From: a virus
IMG/VR virus record: IMGVR_UViG_3300036828_000344
Coordinates: 1-62,780 of that record
Strand: one strand, 5' to 3'
Length of the DNA stretch: 62,780 nucleotides
Position numbers and translations under genes: made by a program. This document shows positions 44,863 to 54,058 of this stretch, one piece after another (position 1 is the stretch's first letter; each line of letters opens with the position of its first letter). The notes under the pieces are model-generated. The model made no database searches, had not been told where the DNA came from, and saw only the letters and a program-made list of their open reading frames with translations.

Positions 44863-47675
44863 CCGTTGGCGTAGTCCCTGATGCTCGTGGGTGGAACCAG
44901 AAGCTCCGGGCTGAGCTGGTTCCATCCTCGGCTGCGGTCGGTGAAGAGGTCGGCAGTACCATAGGTCGTGGCATCACCAGCAAGATGGGCGATGCCGGCA
45001 CAAAGGCCGGAGGCGCATTTGAGGAGACGTTCAAAAAGCGAGTCAAGGCCGCACTCGATGCGCTACCGGAGGATGCGACTGGACCTATTGCCGATCTTCG
45101 CGCAAAGCTAAAGGCACTGTATGATTCTGATATCATCGACAGTGATAAGGCCGTCCGCGAGCTAATCAAGATAGACACGGCCCTCAAGGATGTCAGCAAG
45201 AATGCGAAGGACATCCGGCTAACCTTCGACACAACGGAAGCCAGGGCGCAGCTCGCGCTACTGCGACGGGATGTCGGCAAGGAAGGCTCTGGAGCTAGCG
45301 GTGGCGGCGGAATCCTCGGCGGGATCTCCGGGATATTCGGTGGCGGAGGGGCAGCTGCGGCACAGGCACCGCAGGCAGCTGCTCCGGCTGCCGGCGTATT
45401 TTCCAATCCATACGTGATAGCCGGAGCGGTAGCAGCCGCGCTCGCGGCTCTCCCATTCATAGCGCAGGCAGCGGCCGGAGCTATCGTTGCTGCACTAGGT
45501 GGCGCAATTCTTGGGATAGGCGTTATCGGCGCGATTATGACCGGTAAGCTTACCAAGCAGTTTGACTCATTCAAGACTAGCGCCAGTGATGACCTGAAGA
45601 ATATCGGGCAGGCCTTTGTCCCAGTCTTGCAGTCTATCCTAACGACAGCACAGGGAGTCCTCAAGTACCTAACGCCGGTATTCAAGGCTGCGGCCGCGAC
45701 CATAGCCGGTCCATTCAAGATATTCTCGGATACCATACTCAGAGCATTCATGCAGCCTGCCGTAAAGAAATCAATCCAGGATATCGCGGATGCGTTCTCG
45801 GCCGTTATGAAGGCATTCACGCCGGACGTTCCCGGCATCATGCAGTCGTTTGCGGAGGCCGTCTCGCGGCTCGCTAAGGCTGTGGCTGCTAACCCAAAGG
45901 CTTTTGCGGATTTCCTCAACTTTGTATTCCAGCTAATCATCATGCTGATCGACGCAATTGCCTGGCTGACGAGGTTCGCGAATTACATTGAGCAGCGGTT
46001 CATCCCGGCCATTCAGCATCTTGTGAGTTACTGGATCGGAGCCGGGCACGCTATTGAGTCTGCCTGGGATACTACCTGGAACAATACGATCGGCCGGACG
46101 GAGCGAGGGCTCCACGATATTGCTGTCCTATTCGATAATCAGAGACATCAGATTGCGGCGGAAGTAGACCAGACTGGCCGGGATATCACCAATGTCTGGA
46201 ATTCGATCTGGAACAATACGGTCGGCCGTACCATACGTGGTGTTCATGATGTGCTGCGAGCCGCAGATGCGATCAGGGGAGTCCTTGATAGATGGCATGC
46301 GGTCGATTCGCCCTCGCGCCGGATCTGGGACGGAATGTGGTCTTACTTTGTCTCGGATACTATTCAGCGCGGGCGTGACATTGTTAGGTTTGTCAACAAT
46401 ATCGTCTCGGCGGTCATTGCTGCCTGGCGCTTCCTCGCGAACGTTTCTGCGGCGGTATGGAACCAGATATGGTCTAACACGGTAGGGCAGGCAATCAGGG
46501 GATATCAGGAGCTTTTGCCGGTATTCCGTACCATCGGCAATATGGTATCCAGTACATGGCACGTAATCGAGTCGGTCTCGTCCGCTATCTGGAACCAGAT
46601 ATGGTCTAATACCATAGGGCAGGCTATCCGTGGCGTTCAGTCTCTAACCGGAGTATTCAATACCATTCGCGGCAGGGTCGTCTCCGCGCTTAGCGGTGCG
46701 GGCTCGTGGCTTGTTGGTATTGGCGAGAGTATTATCCAGGGACTGCTCAGCGGCATCCAGAATGCTATGGGCGGTATCGGAGGCTGGCTCAAGTCACACG
46801 TTGTCGATCCAATCGTTGGTGCTGTAAAGCATTTCTTCGGTATTAGCTCGCCTGCGACCGTTATGATGCCGGTCGGCGCCAATATCATTCAGGGTGTCGT
46901 TCATGGCATGCTGACTTCCGGCGCTAATCTTGGCGGACTAGTCAAGACCATATTTGGAGGCTGGCCGCAGGCTCTCGGCTCGCTCGTGTCGAAGTCGCTT
47001 GTAGACATCACCAAACTACCGGCCAAGGCTCTGAGCGCGCTTGGATCGGTCGCCAGCAAGCTTGGTGGATTCTTTGCTAAGCTATTTGGCGGAGGTGGCG
47101 GCAGCGGGGTAAGCCGCTGGACCGGCGTGGTTATGCAGGCTCTCGCGCTTAACCATCTACCGATGTCACTCGCCGGCCAGGTTCTGCGCCAGATGTCGAC
47201 GGAGAGCGGCGGTAACCCCAACGCTATCAACCTTACCGACATCAATGCGCAGATGGGAGATCCGTCGCGCGGCCTACTCCAGACTATCGGCTCCACCTTC
47301 GCGGCATTCCACATTCCGGGCACCTCCGGCAATATCTATGATCCGCTCGCGAACGTCGCAGCCGCCATCAACTATGCGGCGCACACCTACGGTCCCAGCC
47401 TTATGCGCGGCGGTATGGGTATGGGCTCCGGGCACGGCTATGACAGCGGTGGCTGGCTTCCTCCAGGCGTGACGATGGCTGTCAACAGTACGCGCTACCC
47501 GGAGCTGGTACTGTCGCAGGACCAGATGCGCGAGGCCGTACTCAACGGAGGCGCGACCTACCATGCCCACTTCGACGGCCTAACCGGGGCCGCTATCGAG
47601 AGCCATGTGCGGACGGCCTTCCAGGCTATGTCCCTAACGTCCGGCAATCTTAACCGGCAGGGTAGGAGGCGTTAA
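44829..47675 (+). CDS. Tape measure protein with lytic transglycosylase domain
   Basis: 948 residues, overlapping the chaperone end by 34 bp. N-terminal coiled and Gly-rich segments, a hydrophobic block about residues 190-240, then five W-x-x-x-W-x-N-T-x-G-x-x-I-R-G repeats starting at residues 413, 457, 500, 544 and 588. Near residue 780 an SLT-type domain has LRQMSTESGGNPNAIN (likely catalytic Glu 792), RGLLQTIGSTF and NVAAAINYA. Sets tail length and probably opens peptidoglycan during DNA entry. Confidence 0.92.
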   Translation: MAAGDIFVGNVAVGVVPDARGWNQKLRAELVPSSAAVGEEVGSTIGRGITSKMGDAGTKAGGAFEETFKKRVKAALDALPEDATGPIADLRAKLKALYDSDIIDSDKAVRELIKIDTALKDVSKNAKDIRLTFDTTEARAQLALLRRDVGKEGSGASGGGGILGGISGIFGGGGAAAAQAPQAAAPAAGVFSNPYVIAGAVAAALAALPFIAQAAAGAIVAALGGAILGIGVIGAIMTGKLTKQFDSFKTSASDDLKNIGQAFVPVLQSILTTAQGVLKYLTPVFKAAAATIAGPFKIFSDTILRAFMQPAVKKSIQDIADAFSAVMKAFTPDVPGIMQSFAEAVSRLAKAVAANPKAFADFLNFVFQLIIMLIDAIAWLTRFANYIEQRFIPAIQHLVSYWIGAGHAIESAWDTTWNNTIGRTERGLHDIAVLFDNQRHQIAAEVDQTGRDITNVWNSIWNNTVGRTIRGVHDVLRAADAIRGVLDRWHAVDSPSRRIWDGMWSYFVSDTIQRGRDIVRFVNNIVSAVIAAWRFLANVSAAVWNQIWSNTVGQAIRGYQELLPVFRTIGNMVSSTWHVIESVSSAIWNQIWSNTIGQAIRGVQSLTGVFNTIRGRVVSALSGAGSWLVGIGESIIQGLLSGIQNAMGGIGGWLKSHVVDPIVGAVKHFFGISSPATVMMPVGANIIQGVVHGMLTSGANLGGLVKTIFGGWPQALGSLVSKSLVDITKLPAKALSALGSVASKLGGFFAKLFGGGGGSGVSRWTGVVMQALALNHLPMSLAGQVLRQMSTESGGNPNAINLTDINAQMGDPSRGLLQTIGSTFAAFHIPGTSGNIYDPLANVAAAINYAAHTYGPSLMRGGMGMGSGHGYDSGGWLPPGVTMAVNSTRYPELVLSQDQMREAVLNGGATYHAHFDGLTGAAIESHVRTAFQAMSLTSGNLNRQGRRR

Positions 47676-48575
47676 ATGTCTACACCACCGGTACCGCTGC
47701 AGATATCCTATCAGGATCCAGACGGCAATATGTGGAATCTTTCGGATTTTTCGATGAGTAAGGGATATGTCTGCTCGGCTATCTCCGGTATTGAGGGACT
47801 GCCGGTGTCTATACAGACAATTCCATTGCTTGATGGGACGGCTGTTCCTAACGTATACATTCCGCAGCCGGGCTCGATTACCCTGGCTATTCTTGTTGGG
47901 CGTCCGGCCGGCACAGATTCCGACGATTATTACACAATGGCGGATTCGGTCGTGCGAGCATTCCTTCATCGCCGCATGGAGCTACCGGCTCCGGGCTATC
48001 TCATCATCCAGAGGCCGGACGGGAGTAGCCGGCAGATAGCGGTCTATACAACTTCCGGGCTCGATACGCCGGAGGTCGGCCTCAATGATATGGCGATATA
48101 CACGCTGACGCTTCAGACGCCAGATCCGTACTGGACCGATCTTGCGCCGAGCCAGATTGTATATGGTCTTGATTATGCAAGTGGCATCCTGCCGTTGCTA
48201 CCAATTCAGCTTGCTGGTAGTACGGTATTTGGCGAGAACAACATATACAATCCCGGCACCGCTCCGGCGTACCCAACGTGGACGATTACTGGGCCTGGCA
48301 CGCCGACGATTACCAATAAGACTACCGGCCTTTCATGGTCGCTGAATGCGCCGATTCCGGCTGGGCAGGTGGTCCAGGTCGTAACGGAGCGAGGTAAGCA
48401 GTCCGCTTACAATATAACAACGGCTACCTCGGTGTGGGACTCGCTTGTGTACTCTACTCTGCGCAGTCTCTGGCCGCTAGAGGGCGGCAACAATGATGTT
48501 AGCATCGCCATACCCGGAGCTACCGCCGCGACGCAGGTGGTACTGGACTGGGTTAACCGCTGGAACCGTGCGTAA
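47676..48575 (+). CDS. Distal tail protein (Dit-like)
   Basis: 299 residues starting right after the tape measure stop. SYQDPDGNMWNLSDFSMSKGYVCS, IPLLDGTAVPNVYIPQPGSITLAILVG and GLNDMAIYTLTLQTPDPYW follow the siphovirus Dit N-terminal ring pattern. Forms the hub ring at the tail end. Confidence 0.8.
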   Translation: MSTPPVPLQISYQDPDGNMWNLSDFSMSKGYVCSAISGIEGLPVSIQTIPLLDGTAVPNVYIPQPGSITLAILVGRPAGTDSDDYYTMADSVVRAFLHRRMELPAPGYLIIQRPDGSSRQIAVYTTSGLDTPEVGLNDMAIYTLTLQTPDPYWTDLAPSQIVYGLDYASGILPLLPIQLAGSTVFGENNIYNPGTAPAYPTWTITGPGTPTITNKTTGLSWSLNAPIPAGQVVQVVTERGKQSAYNITTATSVWDSLVYSTLRSLWPLEGGNNDVSIAIPGATAATQVVLDWVNRWNRA

Positions 48576-49858
48576 TGGCTATTATAACGACTGACGGAAG
48601 GTCGGTCACCCTCTCGGCCGGAGCGGGCTCTGTTGTTGACCTTGTCAATTACACTCCGCCAGTCGCGGGCTCGCAGGACTATGTATGGGTAGAGATCCTA
48701 GACCATAACCTAGTCGTGCAGGGTGTGATTCAGTTCGCCAACCTTACGGCTACTCTCTACTACAATGCGGTTGGCTCCTGGTCTATGATCGTTCCGTATT
48801 CGGATGTACTCTGGAATATGATGATGTCGGGCGAATTCATCGTCAACATCAACTGGCGCGGGCTCTTCTCATTCGGCGGCAAATGCGAGCAGCCCGGATA
48901 CATCGACTCAATACCGAATGCAGCCGGAGGGCAGATAGCCTACTCCGGCCCGTTCATATCGCTGTCTGGAGCGGATTACCTCGCGCTGATAGCAAACCGG
49001 ATTGCGTACCCAAACCCAGCAGCATTGTGGACGGCGCAGACGGCAGCTGCAGCCGATGCGGTCAGCGCCATGAAGCTAGAGACCGCCATCAAGCATTACG
49101 TCTCGCGCAATGCGGGCTCCGGAGCGCTCGCGGCTAGGCAGGTAAGCCTGCTCGATATCGCGACCGATCAGGCGCGAGGTCCAGCCGTCAGCTATACGGT
49201 CAAGTTTGGTACTGGCGTAGACCTTAACCTGCTGGATGTGGTCCGGGCCATCATTGCGCAGGGTGGTACGCCTTTTGGGGTACAGATCCTACGTAATGCC
49301 CCGGCGCACCGGCTCACATTCGATGTTTACATTCCGCGCGATCTATCCGGCAAAGCCTGGTTTAGCGAGAGCCTAGGCAACCTGACGGCCATCAACTTCT
49401 ACATTACCGATCCTACCTGTACGGATGCACTAGTTCAGGGAGCATCGGCTTTTATCGCGCAGGAATACTCCGGTACCACGCAATGGAATAAGACAGAGCT
49501 ATTTACCGATGACAGCTCAGAGACGGATGCTAACAACCTGGCGACGGTCGCGGCTACGGCCCTGCTTACCGGAGCGCTGGGGCCGGTCATGGGCGCAACA
49601 GTAGCCGACACGCCATACCTAACGTTTGGCCGTGACTTCAGGCTGGGCGATATCGTCAGTGTTGAGGTACGGCCCGGAGCGGTCTATAGCGATGTGGTGT
49701 CCTCGGTTGTGCTAACGGCCGATCCATCTCAGACTCCGGCCATCTCGGTAGTCCCAACCATCGGGCAGTCGTCCAACGCGACCGCAACCGACACGTCGAT
49801 TATCGGCCAGCTCACAAAACGAATTCAGGCGCTGGAGAAGAAACTGGCGACGAAATGA
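48575..49858 (+). CDS. Tail-tip hub protein (ReqiPepy6 Gp37-like)
   Basis: 427 residues. LDHNLVVQGVIQFANLTATLYYNAVGSWSMIVP, IVNINWRGLFSFGGKCEQPG and FGRDFRLGDIVSVEV match the Gp37-like tail protein family of actinophages. Last ~20 residues form a helix (IIGQLTKRIQALEKKL), perhaps trimerising. Confidence 0.82.
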   Translation: MAIITTDGRSVTLSAGAGSVVDLVNYTPPVAGSQDYVWVEILDHNLVVQGVIQFANLTATLYYNAVGSWSMIVPYSDVLWNMMMSGEFIVNINWRGLFSFGGKCEQPGYIDSIPNAAGGQIAYSGPFISLSGADYLALIANRIAYPNPAALWTAQTAAAADAVSAMKLETAIKHYVSRNAGSGALAARQVSLLDIATDQARGPAVSYTVKFGTGVDLNLLDVVRAIIAQGGTPFGVQILRNAPAHRLTFDVYIPRDLSGKAWFSESLGNLTAINFYITDPTCTDALVQGASAFIAQEYSGTTQWNKTELFTDDSSETDANNLATVAATALLTGALGPVMGATVADTPYLTFGRDFRLGDIVSVEVRPGAVYSDVVSSVVLTADPSQTPAISVVPTIGQSSNATATDTSIIGQLTKRIQALEKKLATK

Positions 49859-49864
49859 GGAATC

Positions 49865-50881
49865 ATGGTTACATATGACGGAAGGCCGTCAGCATTCACT
49901 CAGCTATCGACCACTGGTGACTGGGAGAGCTTTATGTCTTCGGCCGGTATTGCCGATGGCATAGACGGCCCTAATAGCTTTGTGCCGTCGCTCGATACCG
50001 GAGGCCGTAACGCCGTCATCTCGGCCGGCCAGGGACTCATCAAGGGGCAGCTCTGGCGCGCTGACGCTCCGGTTAGTACACCCATCCCGGCTGCTTCGGC
50101 ACAGAACCGGCTCGATATCCTAGCGCTCCAGCTGAACCGTGGAGCCACTAGCTCGCCTGCGGTAGTCGCGCCAGTAGTCATTACCGGTACGCCATCGGGT
50201 ACGCCTACCCTGCCGCTACTGACGCAGACGCCTACCGGCATTTACCAGATACCTATCAGCAACTGGCTGGCGACCTCGGCCGGAGGGCTCACCACCCTGG
50301 TGGATCAGCGGCAGTACTCCGGCCGTAGCATCGTGATGATGACGAGTGCATGGCACCCATCACCGGTGAGCCCGTGTCTGGGATTCGAGACGGACACCGG
50401 ATTCCTCTGGCGCTGGGATGGTTCTGCCTGGCATTACGTCAACGCTAATCAGAATGTAAATGGAGGGCCATTCCCGCAGACTATTAACACAACTGCAGCC
50501 GCTACAGTAGCTGGCACAACTATGGCCGGAGTCGTGCCTGGCACATATAAGGTGACTGCGGAAGCTCAGTTTACCGGAGGTGCCGGTGGCGGTAACCCCT
50601 CATTCCAGATAGGAATGAACTTTGCCACTTCCTCAATATGGGGCAACGGATATATTCTGCAGGCTGACGGAACGGGCGCAGGAGCTGCGCGCGATACCGT
50701 GAACCTGACCGGCCTTGTATTCACAGGGCCTGGAATGGTCTCTGGTGCGCATTACACAATGCAGATCAGCGGAACAATTGTAGCTACCGGCAGCGGAGCG
50801 ATGTCGGTGCAGGCATTTACATCGGCCGGTACAGCTCCATTCACAGTTAACAACTGTATCTTCAGCCGGTCTCCGTCATGA
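49865..50881 (+). CDS. Minor tail / receptor-binding protein
   Basis: 338 residues. N-terminal domain (YDGRPSAFTQLSTTGDWESFMSSAGIADG...GRNAVISAGQGLIKGQLW) is the usual upper-baseplate start, then LVDQRQYSG and GFLWRWDGSAWHYVN. The C-terminal ~130 residues are a beta sandwich (VAGTTMAGVVPGTYKVTAEAQF). Likely host-binding tail tip; the C-terminal domain is the probable receptor module. Confidence 0.75.
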   Translation: MVTYDGRPSAFTQLSTTGDWESFMSSAGIADGIDGPNSFVPSLDTGGRNAVISAGQGLIKGQLWRADAPVSTPIPAASAQNRLDILALQLNRGATSSPAVVAPVVITGTPSGTPTLPLLTQTPTGIYQIPISNWLATSAGGLTTLVDQRQYSGRSIVMMTSAWHPSPVSPCLGFETDTGFLWRWDGSAWHYVNANQNVNGGPFPQTINTTAAATVAGTTMAGVVPGTYKVTAEAQFTGGAGGGNPSFQIGMNFATSSIWGNGYILQADGTGAGAARDTVNLTGLVFTGPGMVSGAHYTMQISGTIVATGSGAMSVQAFTSAGTAPFTVNNCIFSRSPS

Positions 50882-51021
50882 GCATCATTCGTGTCGACCT
50901 ATCCGGCGAAGGCAGCAAGCGCGTTGGCGATGTTGTCCTGAATTTCGTATTCATCGGCTTTGGCGTACTCGAATGGGTGCTAGTCGCGTATGTCATAGAC
51001 CTAATTGTCCGGTCAATCTAG
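50878..51021 (+). CDS. Small membrane protein, candidate holin, 47 aa
   Basis: ATG 50878 overlaps the previous stop (ATGA). One membrane helix (VVLNFVFIGFGVLEWVLVAYVIDLIV). Position between tail and endolysin genes suggests a holin or lysis accessory. One helix only, so tentative. Confidence 0.5.
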   Translation: MSIIRVDLSGEGSKRVGDVVLNFVFIGFGVLEWVLVAYVIDLIVRSI

Positions 51022-51052
51022 CGAGCGTAGAATACCGATAGGAGGTGTGGCC

Positions 51053-51238
51053 ATGGATTTGGATGAAGGCCGTAGGCGTGGCCTTGAAGAGCGAGAGCCG
51101 ACGCAGGGCGTGGACGAGGATGAGCGAATGGAGCCCTGGGGCCTGCGTGACAAGAGGCCGTCAAGGCATATCCGGCATAAGCTCCGGCTGTACCGGGAAT
51201 TCCTGGAAGGGCTAGGTGACCGCGATGGCGATCAATGA
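51053..51238 (+). CDS. Charged protein, 61 aa
   Basis: ATG 51053 with AGGAGG upstream. Nearly half Asp/Glu/Arg (DEGRRRGLEEREPTQGVDEDER), then a basic helix (RHIRHKLRLYREFLEGL). Overlaps the endolysin start by 14 bp. Unknown. Confidence 0.6.
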   Translation: MDLDEGRRRGLEEREPTQGVDEDERMEPWGLRDKRPSRHIRHKLRLYREFLEGLGDRDGDQ

Positions 51239-52088
51239 ACTATGGATCCCATCGCCACACTATTCGACCGGCCGGAGCGCGTACAACAAGATCGTATTCC
51301 ACACGACGCAGGGTGCGATGAAGATTCGCGATCTCGGCTCGTGGTTCCAGAATCCATCCGCGCAATGCTCATCGCATCACGGGGCCGACAGCTATGAGCG
51401 CGGGCTGTTCGGCGCGTACGTGTACGAGAACTACGCGGCCTGGACGCAGGGGAATGCGAACGGCTACTGTCTTTCGATAGAGCTATGCGGATTCGCGGAA
51501 TGGTCGCGGAGCGAGTGGCTCAATAACCGGCCTATCCTGGTCGACAATGCGGCCGAGTGGCTGCGGTACATGGTCGACAAGTACAGCGTCCCGTGGACGC
51601 TACTCAGCGACTCGCAGGCGCAGAACGCGAGCGCTCGCGGAATCTGCCAGCACGTCAACCTAGGCTCGTGGGGTAGCGGTCACTGGGACTGCGGCGACGG
51701 ATTCCCCATCGACGTCATCCTAGACAAAGCAAAGCACTGGGGTGGCAGTACCGAGCCCATCCCACCCAAGCCAGAACCAATTCTGGAGGATGATGACCTC
51801 ATGATCTCAATTCCACCCGCCGATGTCGACAACCGTGAATTCGGGATTTCGCTGCCCGGTGCATTCAGCGCGATGGGGCTCTGTGCGGACGCCTCGCTTT
51901 ACGGTGACTCGATTCACCTACGGTGCGCGTTCCATCGCCACAACAACACCGGCTTCGATGTGGTTGATGCATACGTGGACCGGTCGCACGTGAAGGTCGT
52001 TATCCGGCCTCCCAACAAATTCGACGGTGTGAGCCTCAAGCGGATCGACAACATGCCCGTCAACGTCACGCCAGATTTCGGGAGGTAG
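51225..52088 (+). CDS. Endolysin: N-acetylmuramoyl-L-alanine amidase
   Basis: 287 residues from ATG 51225 (GGTGA upstream); GTG 51216 is an alternative. Amidase_2 zinc ligands: IVFHTTQG (His 26), a late GSGHWDCGDGFP (His/Cys), with CSSHHGADSYERG and ICQHVNLG between. After a Pro-rich linker (EPIPPKPEPILEDDD) a ~100-residue C-terminal domain probably binds the cell wall. Cleaves the peptide from MurNAc to lyse the host. Confidence 0.88.
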   Translation: MAINELWIPSPHYSTGRSAYNKIVFHTTQGAMKIRDLGSWFQNPSAQCSSHHGADSYERGLFGAYVYENYAAWTQGNANGYCLSIELCGFAEWSRSEWLNNRPILVDNAAEWLRYMVDKYSVPWTLLSDSQAQNASARGICQHVNLGSWGSGHWDCGDGFPIDVILDKAKHWGGSTEPIPPKPEPILEDDDLMISIPPADVDNREFGISLPGAFSAMGLCADASLYGDSIHLRCAFHRHNNTGFDVVDAYVDRSHVKVVIRPPNKFDGVSLKRIDNMPVNVTPDFGR

Positions 52089-52091
52089 GCC

Positions 52092-52265
52092 ATGCCAGAA
52101 GTTACGCTTAGGCTGCACCGGTTCAGTGCCCTGGAGGACGCTGCCAAGGTGGCCGACGATATCCGCGCGGCCGGCAGCGTCAGCTATACGGACGCGACCG
52201 GAGCTGACGTCAGCGTTACGGTCGGAGACGTTACCGTGGAGGGTGACGTCACCACTACCGGCTGA
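52092..52265 (+). CDS. Small Val/Thr/Asp protein, 57 aa
   Basis: ATG 52092 with GGGAGGTAGGCC upstream. Helical start then repeated DVxVT-type strands (ADVSVTVGDVTVEGDVTTTG). Unknown. Confidence 0.5.
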   Translation: MPEVTLRLHRFSALEDAAKVADDIRAAGSVSYTDATGADVSVTVGDVTVEGDVTTTG

Positions 52266-52274
52266 GGAGGCATC

Positions 52275-52880
52275 ATCCTTACCAGGGAACAGCTCTGGGA
52301 GATAGAGCTGGCGCAGCTAGTCCAGGAACACGAGACTACTTCGCCAGATCCAGATATGTGGCGCTGGAGCCCGCTTGAGCTAGCAGAATTCGACCGCATG
52401 CTTACCATCGCGGTTCAGGTTCTGGCGGCTGGTGGCGGGCTCCGGCAGCTATTCTTTGCGGAGGCCGGTAGCGGAATAGGAACCAAGCTCTATCTCGCGA
52501 AGAATTACTTTGGTCTCCACGAGACCGGCTATGAGATATCGCCAGAGTACCTAGTCCGGTCGGGCGAGCTAGGCGTGAACGCATTCCGCTGGGATCTCCG
52601 CGAGAAAGACCCACCATGGTCTCACTTCGATATCGTCTACACGGCCCGGCCGTTCAAGAATGATGACTATGAGGTCGAATGGGAGCGGTCGGTTCAGGCC
52701 GCCATGAAGCCAGGAGCCGTCCTGATATCGGCATACACGGCCGACAAGCCATACAAGTGGCCCTGCTACTATCGCGCTCCGTTCCGTGGGATATGGCGGA
52801 AGCCTCGCGCCGGTAACTACAGCAACATCATTCAGCGGGTAGCGCCACACGATCCGCTAGTGCCAGAACCAGGGCCGTAA
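52275..52880 (+). CDS. SAM-dependent methyltransferase-like protein, apparent ATC start
   Basis: The first in-frame ATG is at 52356, but coding-like sequence (LTREQLWEIELAQLVQEHE) extends upstream to ATC 52275, just after a very strong GAGGAGG at 52264-52270. No ATG, GTG or TTG fits. From 52275 the protein is 201 residues. FFAEAGSGIGTKLYLAKNYFG is motif I (GxGxG-like), TGYEISPEYL motif II, FDIVYTARPF motif IV. Target unknown; it follows the lysis genes. Confidence 0.6.
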   Translation: MLTREQLWEIELAQLVQEHETTSPDPDMWRWSPLELAEFDRMLTIAVQVLAAGGGLRQLFFAEAGSGIGTKLYLAKNYFGLHETGYEISPEYLVRSGELGVNAFRWDLREKDPPWSHFDIVYTARPFKNDDYEVEWERSVQAAMKPGAVLISAYTADKPYKWPCYYRAPFRGIWRKPRAGNYSNIIQRVAPHDPLVPEPGP

Positions 52881-52922
52881 GCCTGGAGAGTAATCGCAAT
52901 TCCAACCCGGAAGGAAAGTCAG

Positions 52923-53147
52923 ATGACCGCAGTAGTCCCGGAGCCTCCGCGCAGCGGGCAGTACCTCCCGACCTACACCCACGTCGATCAGGAGGGTGGT
53001 GGCGACCTGCACGTCAACGCCAGGATGTGCGACACGTGCTTCGCTCTCGTGGATGAGAGCCATTACGACGCACATGCCGGCCAGCACGAGGCCGAGGCAG
53101 CAGGCGAAGGCCCAGGTGGGCCTTCTGGGCCCAAGTCCAGTAGGTAG
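52923..53147 (+). CDS. C2H2-like zinc-finger protein, 74 aa
   Basis: SD GGAAGGAAAG. MCDTCFALVDESHYDAHAGQH has the Cys pair and His pair of a short finger; the tail is Gly/Pro-rich. Unknown target. Confidence 0.6.
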   Translation: MTAVVPEPPRSGQYLPTYTHVDQEGGGDLHVNARMCDTCFALVDESHYDAHAGQHEAEAAGEGPGGPSGPKSSR

Positions 53148-53156
53148 CCAGGACCA

Positions 53157-53198
53157 CGCGAGCCCGGAGCGGCGGCATTAAGTCTCTCCGGGCTCGCG
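53157..53198 (+). terminator. Terminator hairpin
   Basis: CGCGAGCCCGGAG / CTCCGGGCTCGCG, perfect 13-bp arms with a 16-nt loop, 10 bp after the stop at 53147. Recurrent family member. Confidence 0.8.
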
Positions 53199-53274
53199 GC
53201 ATCCCTATAGACTGCATTCCGGTCGTGAGGTATAGTCGGAGCGAAGGCCGGATGCACCGGCCGGGAAAGGCGAG

Positions 53275-53595
53275 ATGATGAAGGAAGTAGTTTTTGAGCT
53301 AGACCGGACGGCCTACGATGGCGACCGGGCCGAGTATGGCTCGCTCTCCGGAGCGTTCAGTTTCTCGGTTGACCCATCCTTCCTGGATGAAGAGCCACCG
53401 CGCCGCATCGAGCTACGGATGACGGGCCGGAACGCTCCGTCACCGGCACGCATCATTGAGCTGGGAAGGCTCGCGGAGTCGGGTGACCGGGCGACGGCCT
53501 ACCGGGCACAGGCCGAACTGGAGGACATCGCGGATGGTCACTGGGATGGCCCGCGCACCGATGACCCACCGAAGTCGTGGCGGTCGGTGATCTAG
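53275..53595 (+). CDS. Hypothetical protein, 106 aa
   Basis: ATG 53275 with the GGGAAAGGCGAG leader; TATAGT at 53232-53237 could be its -10. An N-terminal beta part and a helical Ala/Arg part (IIELGRLAESGDRATAYRAQAELEDIAD). Early-type promoter signals beyond the late operon. Unknown. Confidence 0.6.
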   Translation: MMKEVVFELDRTAYDGDRAEYGSLSGAFSFSVDPSFLDEEPPRRIELRMTGRNAPSPARIIELGRLAESGDRATAYRAQAELEDIADGHWDGPRTDDPPKSWRSVI

Positions 53596-53633
53596 CCGCG
53601 AGAGACCGGCTAGGCGCACGACCCTAGCCGCAA

Positions 53634-53673
53634 GAGAGCCCGGAGCGCCACAGGGAGGCCGCTCCGGGCTCTC
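53634..53673 (+). terminator. Terminator hairpin
   Basis: GAGAGCCCGGAGCG / CGCTCCGGGCTCTC, perfect 14-bp arms, 12-nt loop, after the 106-aa gene. Confidence 0.85.
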
Positions 53674-53705
53674 GCCTTCCCGTAGCGGAAAACTCAGATG
53701 TAGGG

Positions 53706-53711
53706 TAAGAT
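53706..53711 (+). promoter_or_regulatory. Putative -10 (TAAGAT) of the 91-aa gene
   Basis: TGTAGGGTAAGATTCC precedes GTG 53743 by about 32 bp; same sequence as the leftward leaders at 23357 and 23597, here on the plus strand. Confidence 0.55.
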
Positions 53712-53742
53712 TCCGGTAACTACAAACGGAAAGGCGAGATTA

Positions 53743-54018
53743 GTGAGTGATCTTACCGCAGAAGAGATGGAAGCAATCGACCGGGAGGCCGACAAGAGGT
53801 TTGCGCAGGATGACCTCTATGAGGCCGCTCTTGCGTTCGTGAACGCAGGGCTCGATTCCGGTCACAAGGCGAACTTCACCGCGCACGACACCGTCAACGT
53901 CGTGTCATGGAACCGGGATGACTCCGGCTCCATCGATTCCCGGTGGTACCTGGCCATGGTGTGCTTGCTCGCGTCTGCTAGGGCCGCGAAGGAAATGCTG
54001 GAGGATATTAACCCATGA
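53743..54018 (+). CDS. Hypothetical protein, 91 aa
   Basis: GTG start with GGAAAGGCGAG upstream. Helical (AEEMEAIDREADKRFAQDDLYEAALAFVNAGL). Last rightward gene. Unknown. Confidence 0.6.
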   Translation: MSDLTAEEMEAIDREADKRFAQDDLYEAALAFVNAGLDSGHKANFTAHDTVNVVSWNRDDSGSIDSRWYLAMVCLLASARAAKEMLEDINP

Positions 54019-54042
54019 CCAGGTCACGGCCGCCGACCTGGT
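54018..54042 (+). terminator. Hairpin at the end of the 91-aa gene
   Basis: ACCAGGTC / GACCTGGT, 8-bp arms, 9-nt loop, beginning at the last base of the stop. Confidence 0.5.
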
Positions 54043-54058
54043 AAGCTAAAGCGGCACA

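Noticed and set aside
44810-45943. Leftward 377-codon frame opposite the tape measure gene
   Set aside because: Antisense shadow of an Ala/Gly-rich coding region; no leader, no plausible protein features.
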